Positions 46,201 to 55,854 of a stretch of 64,000 bases of DNA are shown piece by piece (position 1 is the first letter of the stretch; each line of letters starts with the position of its first letter). Location of the stretch: NCBI GenBank assembly GCA_946122785.1, contig CAMGYJ010000007.1, positions 7,146,909 through 7,210,908 of the forward strand, read 5' to 3'. The position numbers and the translations under genes are program-made. The stretch is from Linum tenue. Lineage: Eukaryota > Streptophyta > Magnoliopsida > Malpighiales > Linaceae. The notes under the pieces were generated by a model, which searched no databases, had not been told where the DNA came from, and was given only the letters and a program-made list of their open reading frames with translations.

Positions 46201-46403
46201 TTTAGACCTTCCACAAAAAGAACATCTTCAATTATTAGAGACGAATTACTACTTATTGTGCCTTTGCCTATAACTGAGGCACAATTATTGTTTCCATAAA
46301 ACACTTTACCTCCCTTTTTAGGATTAAGATAAGAGAACAGTTCCTTATTACCAGTCATGTGATGAGAGCATCCTGAGTCTAGATACCAGATATTAGCTCC
46401 CAT
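43290..46403 (-). CDS. pol: Copia pol polyprotein
   Basis: This 1,037-residue open frame contains all four pol activities. The protease active site is WYLDSGCSHHMTG at residues about 6-18. Integrase has the HHCC finger (HRKLGHSSISRL..CEACILGKQ) and the catalytic DLFGP, SDNGGEF and E region. Reverse transcriptase shows KARLVAQGYSQEEGIDY and YVDDIVFGS. RNase H contains GYSDSDFAGS, STAEAEC and DNTSAICMSKNP. The tail ADIFTKALSSERFLKL is typical of Copia. The frame has no stop or frameshift. It is separated from gag by a frame change and a TAA at 46426-46428, so expression would need frameshifting, splicing or internal initiation if this arrangement is original. Confidence 0.95.
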   Translation of the reverse strand: MGANIWYLDSGCSHHMTGNKELFSYLNPKKGGKVFYGNNNCASVIGKGTISSNSSLIIEDVLFVEGLKHNLLSISQICGSTYRVIFDPFCCTIERISDNSIIFKGKKVNNVYTVDLASLDLSENICLSTISDSTVSWHRKLGHSSISRLAKLSKLNLVRGLPVIKSSDSFTCEACILGKQCKKSFKSKPNITSKSVFELLHMDLFGPTNVQSLGGKSYVLVIVDDFSRFTWVHFLSSKDEAFPKFKTFIRLILNQYETRVKSIRSDNGGEFINDEFSTLCDELGILHTLSAPRTPQQNGVVERKNRSLVETARTMLLEFDCPKYLWGEAVNTACHILNRTIINKFVNKTPYEVLKGKPPKLSYMHQFGTKCFILNTRDTLGKFDAKSDIGIFLGYSSKGQAYRVFNKRTKKVEESVHIRFDTSHHSLPMDPDINNYDFLPLISCSEKDSAGIGENSGAGNSELPASSPESDSDSPIGSLSKNHEAPAHIRKRHPSSQIIGNLSDPIHTRGKYVPGQYSFVSLFEPKNFKEAILDEEWLLAMQEELSHFIRLKVWELVPRPLGVSVIGTKWIFRNKSDELGFIIKNKARLVAQGYSQEEGIDYDETFAPVARLESIRLLCAYASYMKIKLFQMDVKSAFLNGEIKEDVYVEQPPGFIDSQYPDHVFKLSKALYGLKQAPRAWFEKLTSFLISQDFCQGGVDKTLFIKRQNNNSLIVQVYVDDIVFGSTDPSMCEEFSSIMQNKFEMSLMGELNFFLGLQIHQSELGIFIHQTKYLHSMLSKFDLMNVNPCKTPIASNAHLDYDLNGTSVCEKKYRGMIGSLLYLTSSRPDIQFSVCLCARFQHQPKESHLKAVKRIFRYLKGSSDLGLWYPRSDSSALVGYSDSDFAGSITDRKSTSGTCQFFGRSLVSWSSKKQSSVALSTAEAECVAAGCCCTQVMWLKSQLNDYGITANQIPIFCDNTSAICMSKNPVYHSRTKHIEVKHHFIRDLIQAGHIELNFISTDFQIADIFTKALSSERFLKLCDDLGLQSLHSIRGNN

Positions 46404-46425
46404 TTTATTCTGAAAGAAAAGAGTT

Positions 46426-48021
46426 TTAGTTAGAGGTTTTAACTACCCAAACAAGTTTGGGTTTGTTTCTTTTGAAATAGCACTTCTCATAACTATGACC
46501 TGACTTGCAACAAAAGGAGCAGTAAGGGGATCTTTTCCATTGATTAACATGACAAATTGAGTACTGAGATTTAAAGCTTTGATTAGGTTCAACAGTTCTA
46601 TGAGGTGGGATTCTATTGATGACTCTGTGACAGTGGTTTATTTCCCTCTTTAATTTCAAGTTTTCTGAAGAGAGACTGCAAACTTGATTGTTCTGAAAGC
46701 TAATTGCTCCCTGTTGAGATTTTAGCAAATCTTTTAAGGCCAGATTTTCTTTTTCTTTCTCATGAAGCTGTGCCACAGTCAGGCAGAATTTACTCTTAAG
46801 TAGATTGCATTCGTTTTGAAGATTAGACAGAGCATGAAGGAAAAAGTCTTCATCATGGAACTCAGACAAGTTTTCAGAAATGGATTCAGCGCTTACCTGG
46901 CTTTCTTCAGGTTCATTTTCCATGTTTGATCCTAACCCCATGTATGCAACCACTTCTGATTCTTCCTCGGAGCTGTAGTCGCTCCAGGAGGCAGTCATTG
47001 CCTTTTCTTTCTTCTTGTTGAGAGGGCAATTGGCTCTCACATGTCCTGTTTTCCCACATTTAAAACAGATGGTTGAATCAGTTTTATTACTAGGATTCTT
47101 GTGATCTTTAGGACTTGATTCTGACCTGGTGGATCCAAAGGAATTATTGTCATTTGATCCACCAGAGTTAGGTCCAGAGAGTCTAGTTTGATGGTTACTT
47201 CTATTCCCAGAGGATCCAGGGTAGAATCTATTATTATAGTTGCTCTTTCTAGAGTTTTGGTCGTGCTTAAATTTCATCATTCTCTGCAGTTTTTTGCTAG
47301 TTAATGCTAGTTCATTTTCAAATTCATCATCTAATCTTTCTTCTTGTTCTGAGCAAACAGTATTGAAAGCAATTGACTTATTCTTCTTGTCATGAAGAGA
47401 GTTCATTTGCTTCAGAACTTCTTCATGACTTAGAAGAGATCCAATAAGGTTCTCAAGAGACTATACATTAAGGTCCTTAGCTTCCTCTATGGCAGTTCTT
47501 TTAGCCATCCATTCAAGAGGAAGTGACCTGAGTACTTTTCTAACAAGTTCTTTGCTCGAGAATTCCTTGCCTAAACCTTTGAGTCTATTTATTAAAGTGG
47601 AGAATCTTTTATCCATTTCTGAAATTGATTCTCCAGGCAGCATGTCAAAGGTTTCATATTCCTTTATTAATAAATCAATTCTAGTTTCTTTTACCTCTGA
47701 TGTACCTTCATGAGTAGTTTCTAGGATTGACCATATTTCTTTAGCAGATTCACATTTGTTAACTCTTTCCCCTTCATCATCAGAGATGGCAGAAAGTAAA
47801 ATATGCATGGCCCTAGAATCTAATTGAGCACTTTTCTTCTGTGCATTTGACCATTCCTCCTCATCATCTTCTTTCATGTCAATTGGTCCATTTCGGACAA
47901 TTGCCCATAACTCACAATCGATTCCTCGGAGGAACAGTCTCATTCTCTTTTTCCAAACAGAGTAATTAGACCCAGAAAACCAAGGAGGATTTGAGCTGTT
48001 AGGAAATGAAGTTGAAGACAT
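46426..48021 (-). pseudogene. gag: Copia gag, with premature stop
   Basis: The first frame (48021-47461, 186 residues) is a UBN2-type Copia gag: NPPWFSGSNYSVWKKRMRLFLRG, then ETRIDLLIKEYETFDMLPGESISEM and RLKGLG. It stops at TAG (47461-47463) and continues in the same frame to 46426. The second part has two CX2CX4HX4C zinc knuckles (CFKCGKTGHVRANC and CSFCCKSGHSYEKC) for RNA binding. A single nonsense codon therefore splits an otherwise open gag. The pol frame that follows is +1 relative to gag. Confidence 0.85.
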
Positions 48022-48086
48022 AGTGAGCAGAGGATCTCCTTCTCAGCAACTTTGAGTTCTTTTGAGAAGGAGGCTCTGATACCAAT

Positions 48087-48671
48087 TGTTAAATCACTAT
48101 GCACCCCAATTCATTTTCATAGAACACTTAGAGAAAGGAGGGAAGACACCTAGGGTTTATTTAATTATTCGAATTCCAAACAAGAATGGATCGGACTCAA
48201 TCAATTGGATGAATCCAATACAAGAGTCGATACTGAAACTAATTAATTGAGAAGACAAGGAAGAGAAGCAGCCATGCCCAGATAGTCTGAGTTCCTAGCC
48301 ACAGCTCCAACTCGGCTATCCAGACACTACACGATTGAACCCAGACCAAAGGCTCCCAGAGAACAGACCTGTTCTAACTGAGCCAGAGGAAACCGTCATC
48401 GATCTTCTTCATGCAATGCTCCTTAAATAGAACTCCATCCTTCAATTCGCCTCTTCCTTCATCAATGATGTTACCGTTGGGAGTCTTGAGTTGTTGTCGA
48501 ACACCGAGACCTGGAAAGTCGAGGGAGCTCCCCTCTTTTGTGTTTTCTTCGAAGATGCTGGAGGGATGAAGGTGAGTACGCTCTCTCTTTGGCTTTGACG
48601 ACATCGTTTGGTTCATGCGGTTGAGTGGGCTCACGTGGACTTTCAATGATGTCATCAGGCCAGGCCCAACA
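48087..48671 (-). repeat. Copia 5' LTR
   Basis: This 585-bp repeat lies next to the primer-binding site at 48073-48084. Its outer end, TGTTGG on the minus strand, supplies the T of the GT splice donor of the disrupted host gene. Confidence 0.95.
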
Positions 48672-48723
48672 CCTTGCACTTCTCAGCAAGCGTCAAGACG
48701 GTGGATTTCTTGGCCCTGATCAT

Positions 48724-49020
48724 GTCTCTCCTTCGGGTCCACACTGGTCTGCGTCTTTTCTCATGCACACCAGCTGCTCGACGGAATTCCTATGTCGGAA
48801 TCTTCGGCGATTTGTGCGACGTACTAGTAAACTTGGCTGCGAGTAGCGAAATGAGTGCTTCTGGGCCTCGGGCTGGCAGAGAGAAAACACAATCGTAAGC
48901 GGTTTGGATTTTGTCTCGAGGCCCATTTTTTGGACGCTTGTGGGTCTTCGGCCCATCGGTCCAGCCCACTGAGACCATTACTTTTCGCCTTTCACCTTTT
49001 TTTTTTTCTTCAGTTGGATT
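48724..49020. promoter_or_regulatory. Divergent upstream region of split gene and GGB
   Basis: This sequence lies between the first ATG of the split gene (minus) and the MITE upstream of GGB (plus), so it may hold promoter elements for both. The frame upstream of the minus-strand ATG closes at a stop near 48792, supporting the chosen start. No TATA box was confidently placed. Confidence 0.4.
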
Positions 49021-49310
49021 TAGGAGTGTGCAACGGTTCGGTTCGGTCCGGACCGGACCAAACTCACAAGAACCGCGGTCCATTAGTGAAAGACATGTTA
49101 GGACCAAGGACCGGACCATTCTTGCATTTGGTCCATTTGGTCCGGTTCGGTCCGGTCCAAATATGAGCTCGGTCCACCATTTCTTCAGTAATTATAAAAT
49201 TCATGAGGACCAAGGACCGGACCGTATTTTACTCGGTCTGGTCTGGTCCGGTCTTAACAACGGTTTGGTCCGGTGTGGTCCGGTACGGACCGGACCATTG
49301 CACACCCCTA
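49021..49310. mobile_element. hAT-type MITE, 290 bp
   Basis: The ends TAGGAGTGTGCAA and the complement of TAGGGGTGTGCAA form terminal inverted repeats. A perfect 8-bp duplication GTTGGATT flanks the element at 49013-49020 and 49311-49318, the hAT hallmark. The interior is rich in CGGTCCGGACCGG-type words. It lies 124 bp before the GGB start codon. Confidence 0.88.
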
Positions 49311-49433
49311 GTTGGATTGGAATTTGGAACTTCTTCGTTCTTCCAACAGTTTAACTGCCGTTTAGCTTGAGAAGTCGGAAACGAATCGGAGCTGCAAACG
49401 GTGGCAACTCAGATCTCTTCTCTCTCCGCAACC

Positions 49434-52400
49434 ATGGCGGAACAACCGCTGGATCTCGATTCATCGCCCTCGACACCAGGAGAACAGGAAGAAGGAGAAC
49501 AAGAAGAGTGTATTGGTAAATTGCTAGCGGACTCCTCTTTTGAAAGGGAGCGGCATTTGATGTTCTTGCAGATGATGTACCAGATGCTACCACATCATTA
49601 CCAGTCTCAAGAGATCAATCGCCTTACTCTGGCCTATTTCGCCATCTCCGGCCTCGACATAGTTGGTTCGCTAGATACAGTAAGCTCTGCTGCTTCTTCT
49701 CAATTGTTTGTTGAAGCTTCTAAATACATGAATAGTTGGATTGTTCTCGTGGTTAGCTCAGAATTCCCTTCATTCTAGAGTGACTTTTCTGCCTCTCTAA
49801 ATCAGGGTGTCTGAATTATGAAGTTAACTAGTTGAGATCAGAGACTTCAAATTTGTTAACCCAATGAAAAATTAGTAGTTAGACGTAGCTAATCGAAGAG
49901 AGGAGAAGTCATTACCTTAACCGGTGAGAAATAGCAAGTCTTTCACTTTCTTTGATGAGTGACGTATTGGATATGAAGGTAAAGTTAAGTTGTAGTTGTT
50001 AAGCAATGCTGCATTGGTCAAAGGAACTATATTTCTTAACATTCTCAGTAACTTTAACTGGAGTCTGGATATGCAAATAAAAGCATATGTTTGCTAATGT
50101 ATGAATATATTGCTGACATGAACATTTAGTTCCTTTCGTAAGCTCGGAAAAATTCAAGAAAATGCTTGTACCGTTTAATCCCACTACCACTGATTTGTGC
50201 CCTGAACACTTGCCTTTTTTTTGGAATTTTTAGGTCGACAAAGATGAAGTTGCGAGTTGGGTTTTATCGTTCCGAGCTTACCCTGAAGATATTGCTGAAA
50301 TTAACGATGGTATGTCTTGATCGTTTTTTATTTGTGAGAATGGGCTTAAACTGATAGTATAGCTCTATTTTTCGATTTGGGAAAAGGTAAAAGGAGTTGT
50401 TAGATGACTTTAAAGAGTCTCTTCCCCGTGGTCTCTATCTTTTCTCTTTTTCAACATGCAAGACTGGTCCAAGTTTAGGTACCTGTATGAACACACCAAA
50501 TGCTGATAATGAACTTTTTCCCTGTCTCAGGAGAATTCTATGGGTTTAATGGCTCCCGATCTTCTCAATATCATTCAGACGATGCTGGGGTACCATGAAA
50601 ACTGACCTTTGTCCTTCTAGTGATGCCTAGGTTTAGGCATCCCACTTAGTTGTCAATAAAAGCATTCAGCTGCTGGCATTTTTCTCCTGTTTTTGGCAAC
50701 TTTTTGCTTATGTTTGATTTGCTTGCAGGGTTTCAGTAACAATCATAGTCATTTGGCAAGTACATACTGTGCTTTAGCCATACTGAAGATTGTTGGTTAC
50801 CATTTGACCAGTATTGATTGGAGACCATTGTTAATGACGATGAGAAACTTACAACAACCTGATGGCAGGTACCTGAAATTCGTTGTGTAAAGCTTTGTTG
50901 GGAAACTATACTATTAGCTACTCCATTTCTCTGGTATGAATTACATTAAGCGGTTGCTCAATTGCTAACTAATGCTTTGCTGTGACTTCTAGCTCTCCCC
51001 TCTAGCTGTTTGTGCATACGAACATAGTTGTTATTAAGAGAAATGTGACTTTAAGCACATTTGTTTGCTTGCATGAGGCAAGGGGAATGTGCTAATCTAA
51101 ATTTCTTTTTCTTTTTTTTCAGTTTTCTTCCAATTCATATTGGGGCAGAGACAGATCTTCGGTTTATTTACTGTGCTGGTAATGGAATCAAATGCTGTAT
51201 AAGTTCTTGGACCTCTTTAAATATGTAATTCTTACAAATGAGTAATGTTTCAGCCGCCATCTGCTTTATGTTGGATGATTGGAGTGGAATGGACAGGGAT
51301 AAAGCCACTGAATACATCTTAAAATGCAAGGTTGTGCCATTATTCTCTACTAACCTTTCCTTTTTATTCTTACCTCAGTAGTCTCTGATTTCTGAAATGT
51401 TAAAGTGGTCAGCCCAAGGCATTCCAGGCCTGGCATCCAGAAATGTTCCTAAGGGAGAAGGTTCTCCCCTGTACAGATGGGCCGAGTGTTCACGTTTTGG
51501 ACTTTCTTGTTTCTTTCCTTTCTTGTGATATATCTGTTAATTGCTTACATTTTAGCTAGATGGGTCAACAGTGATACAAAAAACGAGAGATCATTCTAAA
51601 AGTTGATAAACATAAAATTTTATGATCTTGTATGAGTAGAGCATGTAAACTTCCAATAGGTTTTGTTACTTACAGTAAACAGACAAAGTTTTATGCTAAA
51701 GTACTGCAGCATATAGAGCAAGAATTGAATTTGGGTTAGTTATAACCTGAAATCTATAGTATTGTAGTATACTTATATTAAATGGATTATCTTATTACTT
51801 GTTAGTACCTGCCTTCTCTGAGGCTATCCTGTGTTTCATGCGTGCACCTATGAACCTAAGCATGACTCCCTTTGCAACTTGGTGCGGCTTGATCAACATT
51901 GAGTGATGACTGCATGTTTATGGTTTGAATGAAAATTCGCTGCTTCATGCGCTTATGCACTTGGTATACTTTTCATTTAGGCTTACGATGGTGGCTTTGG
52001 GATGACTCCAGGTGCCGAATCTCATGGTGAGTGTAAATAGTTCTAGTTGGCGAATTTCGTTCAGAGCTACCTTGTAAAAACAGTCTTGCATTTATTTTCC
52101 TGCTTATTCGTCATTTTGTAGTTGACCTCAGCAATATTGTCAATAGTTATCTACATGATACGAATAATATCTTAAGTTGCATATACAGACTCTGAGGTCT
52201 CATGAGCTTGGTTCTTCCCAACTTAATTACAAATAATCTATTTTAGTGGACAGGTGGTGGAACTTATTGTGCTGTTGCATCCCTTCAACTAATGGGATCC
52301 ATTGGAGTTGATCCCTTGTCCAGCCGTGCAAGTTCTTCCATACTGGACATTCCACTATTATTGGAGTGGTGCTTACAGGTTTGTATACTAGTATATAACC

Positions 52401-53059
52401 TCTCAGACAGTTTAGGACTTAGATACTAGACATTAGATAATCAGCTGAGACAAAGTTTATTGATGCTGTAATAAGGTTGTAAATGTTATTCTTGTTTGCT
52501 TCAGAGGCAAGCATCCGATGGTGGATTTCAAGGTAGATCAAATAAGCCGAGCGACACTTGTTATGCATTCTGGTAAGTACCTTTGGGAAGTTCCACTCCA
52601 CACTATGGCCTATGCTCTACAAGAGTTCCATATCCTGGACTTGGCAACGCTGATTGTTGCTTGTGTACAGGGTTGGGGCGGTTTTGAAGATCTTGGGGGC
52701 CGGCAAACTAATTGATGAGAAAGCTCTACGTGGATTTTTGCTCACCTGCCAATCTGAGGTGCTTACTATTCTTTCTTTTTGCAGCTTTTTAAAGTTTGGC
52801 TGTGCTTGAGATTGGTGTGATCTACTTTCTTTACTCTCAACTTGGTCATGTTAAGTGTTGGCTTTACTTACCTGTATTTTTTTTTTTCTTCTTCTTTTAC
52901 CAGTATGGCGGGTTCTCTAAGTTCCCAGATGAGCTACCGGATCTCTACCATTCCTACTACGGGTTCATTGCCTTCAGCCTCTTGGAAGAACCGGGCCTCA
53001 ATTCGATCTGCGTTGAGCTCGGGATAACCGAGGCTGCTGCTTCTGCTTTGAGAAAGTGA
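49434..53059 (+). CDS. GGB: Protein geranylgeranyltransferase type I, beta subunit
   Basis: Eleven exons by eye (49434-49679, 50234-50309, 50531-50589, 50729-50868, 51123-51178, 51254-51330, 51981-52026, 52254-52378, 52505-52572, 52671-52758, 52904-53059) join in phase to about 380 residues. Prenyltransferase alpha-toroid repeats are visible: [86 protein letters not shown]. The DTCY and H residues match the zinc-site ligands of the beta subunits. C-terminal similarity fits GGTase-I beta better than farnesyltransferase or Rab GGTase beta. The enzyme attaches C20 isoprenoid to CaaL proteins such as ROP GTPases in the cytosol and works with the shared alpha subunit. The ATG at 49434 is the first in frame. 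Confidence 0.92.
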
Positions 53060-54864
53060 CTCCAGCTTTGTACTGGCCACATAAAGAAACCCACAGAATA
53101 GAGCACTCCTGGCTACTTCTGCCCTCCAAATGCCCTGAAGAAGCAGGGAGAGAGAGGTGTCAGTCAGGTTCCAACATTGCCAATTCAATGACAGCAGACA
53201 TAAACCAGAAAATATACCAGACCATGAAGTACAGTTCGGTCGTCCTTCCACCATGCATGTGGGAAACAATGATAGGCCATTCTGGAGAATTGTACTGTAT
53301 TATGTGTGTAGCATACTAAATTTTAGCTGGATTTGTTTTTGTTTTCAATTGAGATCGCTTTACCGGAGAACACAAGATCGCACGTACATTGACAATTCGG
53401 AAGATCCATGCTTAGGCATTGGCGAACCGAAATGACGAACATTTACCAATCTGCATACAGTATATGCCTGAAATTAACAGTTGTATAATACAATGTGAAT
53501 GGTTGATTAATTGGAAGAGAAACAGTAAGGCTTTTGGTTAATGATTTATGTAGTGGTTACATTTGGTACTTAATTAGTTAATCAATGTACAAAGGCAGAA
53601 ATGGCGCAAAACTAAAAGCCTTTCGGCCACAACAGGAATTCCCCACCCACCACGGAGGCAGGAAGGGGACACACCTTCACGAGGAATTTGTTCTTTAGGA
53701 AAATGTCCAAAATCAAAACAACCCAGACACAGAATGTCGCTAAGAACCTCGCTTTCTTCCTTGCTGATGCATAATTATCTTCGTGAGGTGAGACTCCGAC
53801 TGAAAGATGGCCCTCTGATGTTGATCACACGGCTCCAAATATACCCTTTGATGTCGATCAGACGACTGCATCAAACAGTTTGGATTGAGTTTGCTTCAGC
53901 AGCTTAGTGGAGCTGCTTTGGATGGTTGTGGCCCAGGCTGCAATGACTAAGCATGCATATCAGCAGATAGTGCAGCAAGATTAGGACATGAGAATGGGAA
54001 ATAAGTGAAGTGAGAGTTAATAAAATGCTGTTGTGGTCTTTGATCATGATCATGATCATGATTTCTGTGGTCAGTAGGAGAGTGACTAGAAAGTGAATGG
54101 ATGGCCCTCTTCCCTGCTTTGAGAAATACCTTTTCCCCCCTTCTTTCCTTTCCTTTTTGGATACAGATTAGTATCAGCACTTCCTATACAAACACAAATA
54201 TCAAATGTGGCCATGTTGCCAGTGCTTTTCGATTTCGCGAGGTCAGTTGGGTCGTTGGATGTGTGTGGTGTTAGCACACACATTCAACGACGCAAATTAT
54301 GTAAAGCGACCTGATGGTATTAGTCCATGCTAAACCGCCTTGTTCATCATACATATGAAACATACAGTAAGCTGACAGAACACTAATAAATTACTGTGCT
54401 TGTAGTACTTGTCACTACACTTACCTTTTTTCAATGTTACTTTCTTCTTTTTTACTCCTTCCTTTTGGTCCTATAGCCCAATAGTGAGGGAGTTGTATTT
54501 GCACCACTCATTCACACACACTCACCAGAATGATTACACATAGTGAATCAGAGACAGCTCAAAGGGACAAATGGAGGACAGATGCCAAGATATTTTTTTA
54601 TTTATGTGAAATAATACCAATGTTAACTGGTCCCTCCCACTTGTTCTTGTCTGCCTTCCCAGAACAGTCTACTCTCAAGCATCCCAGAAATGTGAAGTAG
54701 GTTTAAGAGACTAAAATCCCAGGATGATGGCCTAAAACTGATACATCAATGGGAACAGGAAGAATAGGGAAGAAAACAAATCTGATCTAATTTCACTCAT
54801 GTTAAGGAAAGAGAAAAGATAGATTAACAAGGAACTAACAAAGAAAAGAAACACTCTAATCTAG
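53060..54864. other. Intergenic between GGB and membrane-protein gene
   Basis: This presumably holds the GGB 3' UTR and, on the other side, the 3' UTR of the minus-strand gene. A short GATCAT run occurs near 54043-54060. No gene or bounded repeat was recognised. Confidence 0.55.
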
Positions 54865-55854
54865 TCATGACATAAATGGAGCTTTGCCTTTGCTGGATGA
54901 TGGTGAAGAAGGCAGAGGAAGTACCTGTGACATTGAACCACTACTGACCTCTCTGTCTCTGTACTTGTCCACTATAATGGTGATAAAAGGACCATCTACT
55001 TCTTCACCTTGGACAAGCTTTGAATTTTCAGCCATCTTCTGGTTCCTATTAACCCTTTTCATTATCTGCAACTTCCCCTTATCGTCAACTTCTTCCAGTC
55101 TTCTCCTCCTGTGCAGTTTTTCCTCTGCATCCTGCAAGAACTTGAACTTTGGAGGTGGGGAAGACCTTAACTTGTTGAACTCGGCCTCAGCTGATGTCTC
55201 CAACTGGCCATGGCTGAATGACCCACCAATCTGGTTGTCACTATTGCTGTTGCTATTGCCATTGCTACCACCACTGGAAATGGGATCCACCATTGGAGTG
55301 AGAGGAGGGGTGAAGAATGGTGGAGAAGCAAGAGGGGTGAGATATGGTGTCTCCACAGTCAACATCAAATCACTCAAGCTTCTCCCTCTTGACCCTTTAC
55401 CACCACCAGCTCTCGACTTGGCTTCCTCAGATTCCAAATCTTCTCTGGTCTCCTCAACAATCGTGAACAGAAACCTTGGTGGGCCTGAAAGGCTGTTATT
55501 GCTCAGCATCATGAGCTCACCTTCAACCACATCATCACTACTGCTCTCATGATCCCCGCCAAATGGCTTGAACACAAACTCCTTCGCTTGGTGAACCTCA
55601 TTGTTCACCACTAGAGCATCTGTGATTCTCACTGACGAGCACAGCTCCTGGTTTGATGATGATGGCTTTTTGAGACAGAACATGTAGAACAATTCCTTGG
55701 CCGGGCTGCTTAAACCATCCCTCCCAGTAGTCATTCTTCTGTTTGTGAACCTCCTTTTCCACCAAAGCAGGTAGTAAAGCTCACCCACTAGAGCTAGTAA
55801 CAGGCACCCAAAAACTATGCTCAACCCAAGTCCTATACTACTCAAAGACTTCAT
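54865..55854 (-). CDS. Uncharacterised single-pass membrane protein
   Basis: This intronless frame of 329 residues starts at ATG 55854. Residues about 6-32 (IGLGLSIVFGCLLLALVGELYYLLWW) form one membrane segment near the N-terminus, followed by basic KRRFTNRR, so the rest should be cytosolic. Conserved-looking patches are SPAKELFYMFCLKKP, GPPRFLFTIVEETREDLES and TPYLTPLASPPFFTPPLTP. The remainder is Ser/Glu-rich and probably disordered. I recognise the style of a plant-specific family of unknown function but cannot name it. There is no enzyme motif. The frame is undamaged, and the antisense open frame in the same region is a shadow. Confidence 0.8.
   Translation of the reverse strand: MKSLSSIGLGLSIVFGCLLLALVGELYYLLWWKRRFTNRRMTTGRDGLSSPAKELFYMFCLKKPSSSNQELCSSVRITDALVVNNEVHQAKEFVFKPFGGDHESSSDDVVEGELMMLSNNSLSGPPRFLFTIVEETREDLESEEAKSRAGGGKGSRGRSLSDLMLTVETPYLTPLASPPFFTPPLTPMVDPISSGGSNGNSNSNSDNQIGGSFSHGQLETSAEAEFNKLRSSPPPKFKFLQDAEEKLHRRRRLEEVDDKGKLQIMKRVNRNQKMAENSKLVQGEEVDGPFITIIVDKYRDREVSSGSMSQVLPLPSSPSSSKGKAPFMS

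Larger units (their letters stand above)
41012..48671 (-). mobile_element. Full-length Ty1/Copia retrotransposon, 7.66 kb
   Basis: Identical-length 585-bp LTRs at 41012-41596 and 48087-48671 differ at two positions by eye. The element is flanked by the target duplication CCTTG at 41007-41011 and 48672-48676. On the minus strand the order is 5' LTR, tRNA-Met primer site (48073-48084), gag, pol with protease, integrase, reverse transcriptase and RNase H, an extra ORF, polypurine tract (complement of 41597-41609) and 3' LTR. Integrase before reverse transcriptase identifies it as Copia. The near-identical LTRs mean a recent insertion. It lies in the first intron of the gene at 39378-48723, in the same orientation. 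Confidence 0.97.
39378..48723 (-). pseudogene. Conserved plant gene split by a Copia element
   Basis: Minus-strand exons by eye are 48723-48673 (MIRAKKSTVLTLAEKCK), 40908-40847 (NVLASNWQGHLHTIKADAKG), 40671-40581 (KEDVYSSKVKYIMKKGRPFIWVQD-stop-DMHNM), 40350-40264 (NTIIDERSSFSVASPFPGPLANLLKLTDK), about 39955-39874 (CMYVDGGGGTHEVDTEEIEKSRTDP), 39763-39685 (SFSSRLIDGINQSKARRKAL) and 39612-39378 (...DAYMLSVDRKGF..YQWKEYRFSFKEE..CRQLVEMEEEVVKKI). The pieces join in phase and read like one conserved plant protein that I remember but cannot name; an FMN-binding split-barrel fold is only a guess. There is an in-frame TAA at 40596-40598. I could not find an expected exon between 40264 and 39955. The Copia insertion lies at the end of exon 1. 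It could still be expressed by splicing, so pseudogene status is provisional. Confidence 0.6.

Noticed and set aside
47461..47463. Programmed amber read-through in Copia gag
   Set aside because: The TAG lies in the middle of gag and is followed by TCTCTT, not by a CARYYA-type context. A nonsense mutation is simpler.
54043..54060. GATCAT short repeat near the 3' flank of the membrane-protein gene
   Set aside because: A run of three or four hexamers is ordinary simple sequence.
54884..55552. 222-residue plus-strand ORF
   Set aside because: It is antisense to the membrane-protein gene at 54865-55854, which has a better start, membrane segment and codon pattern.
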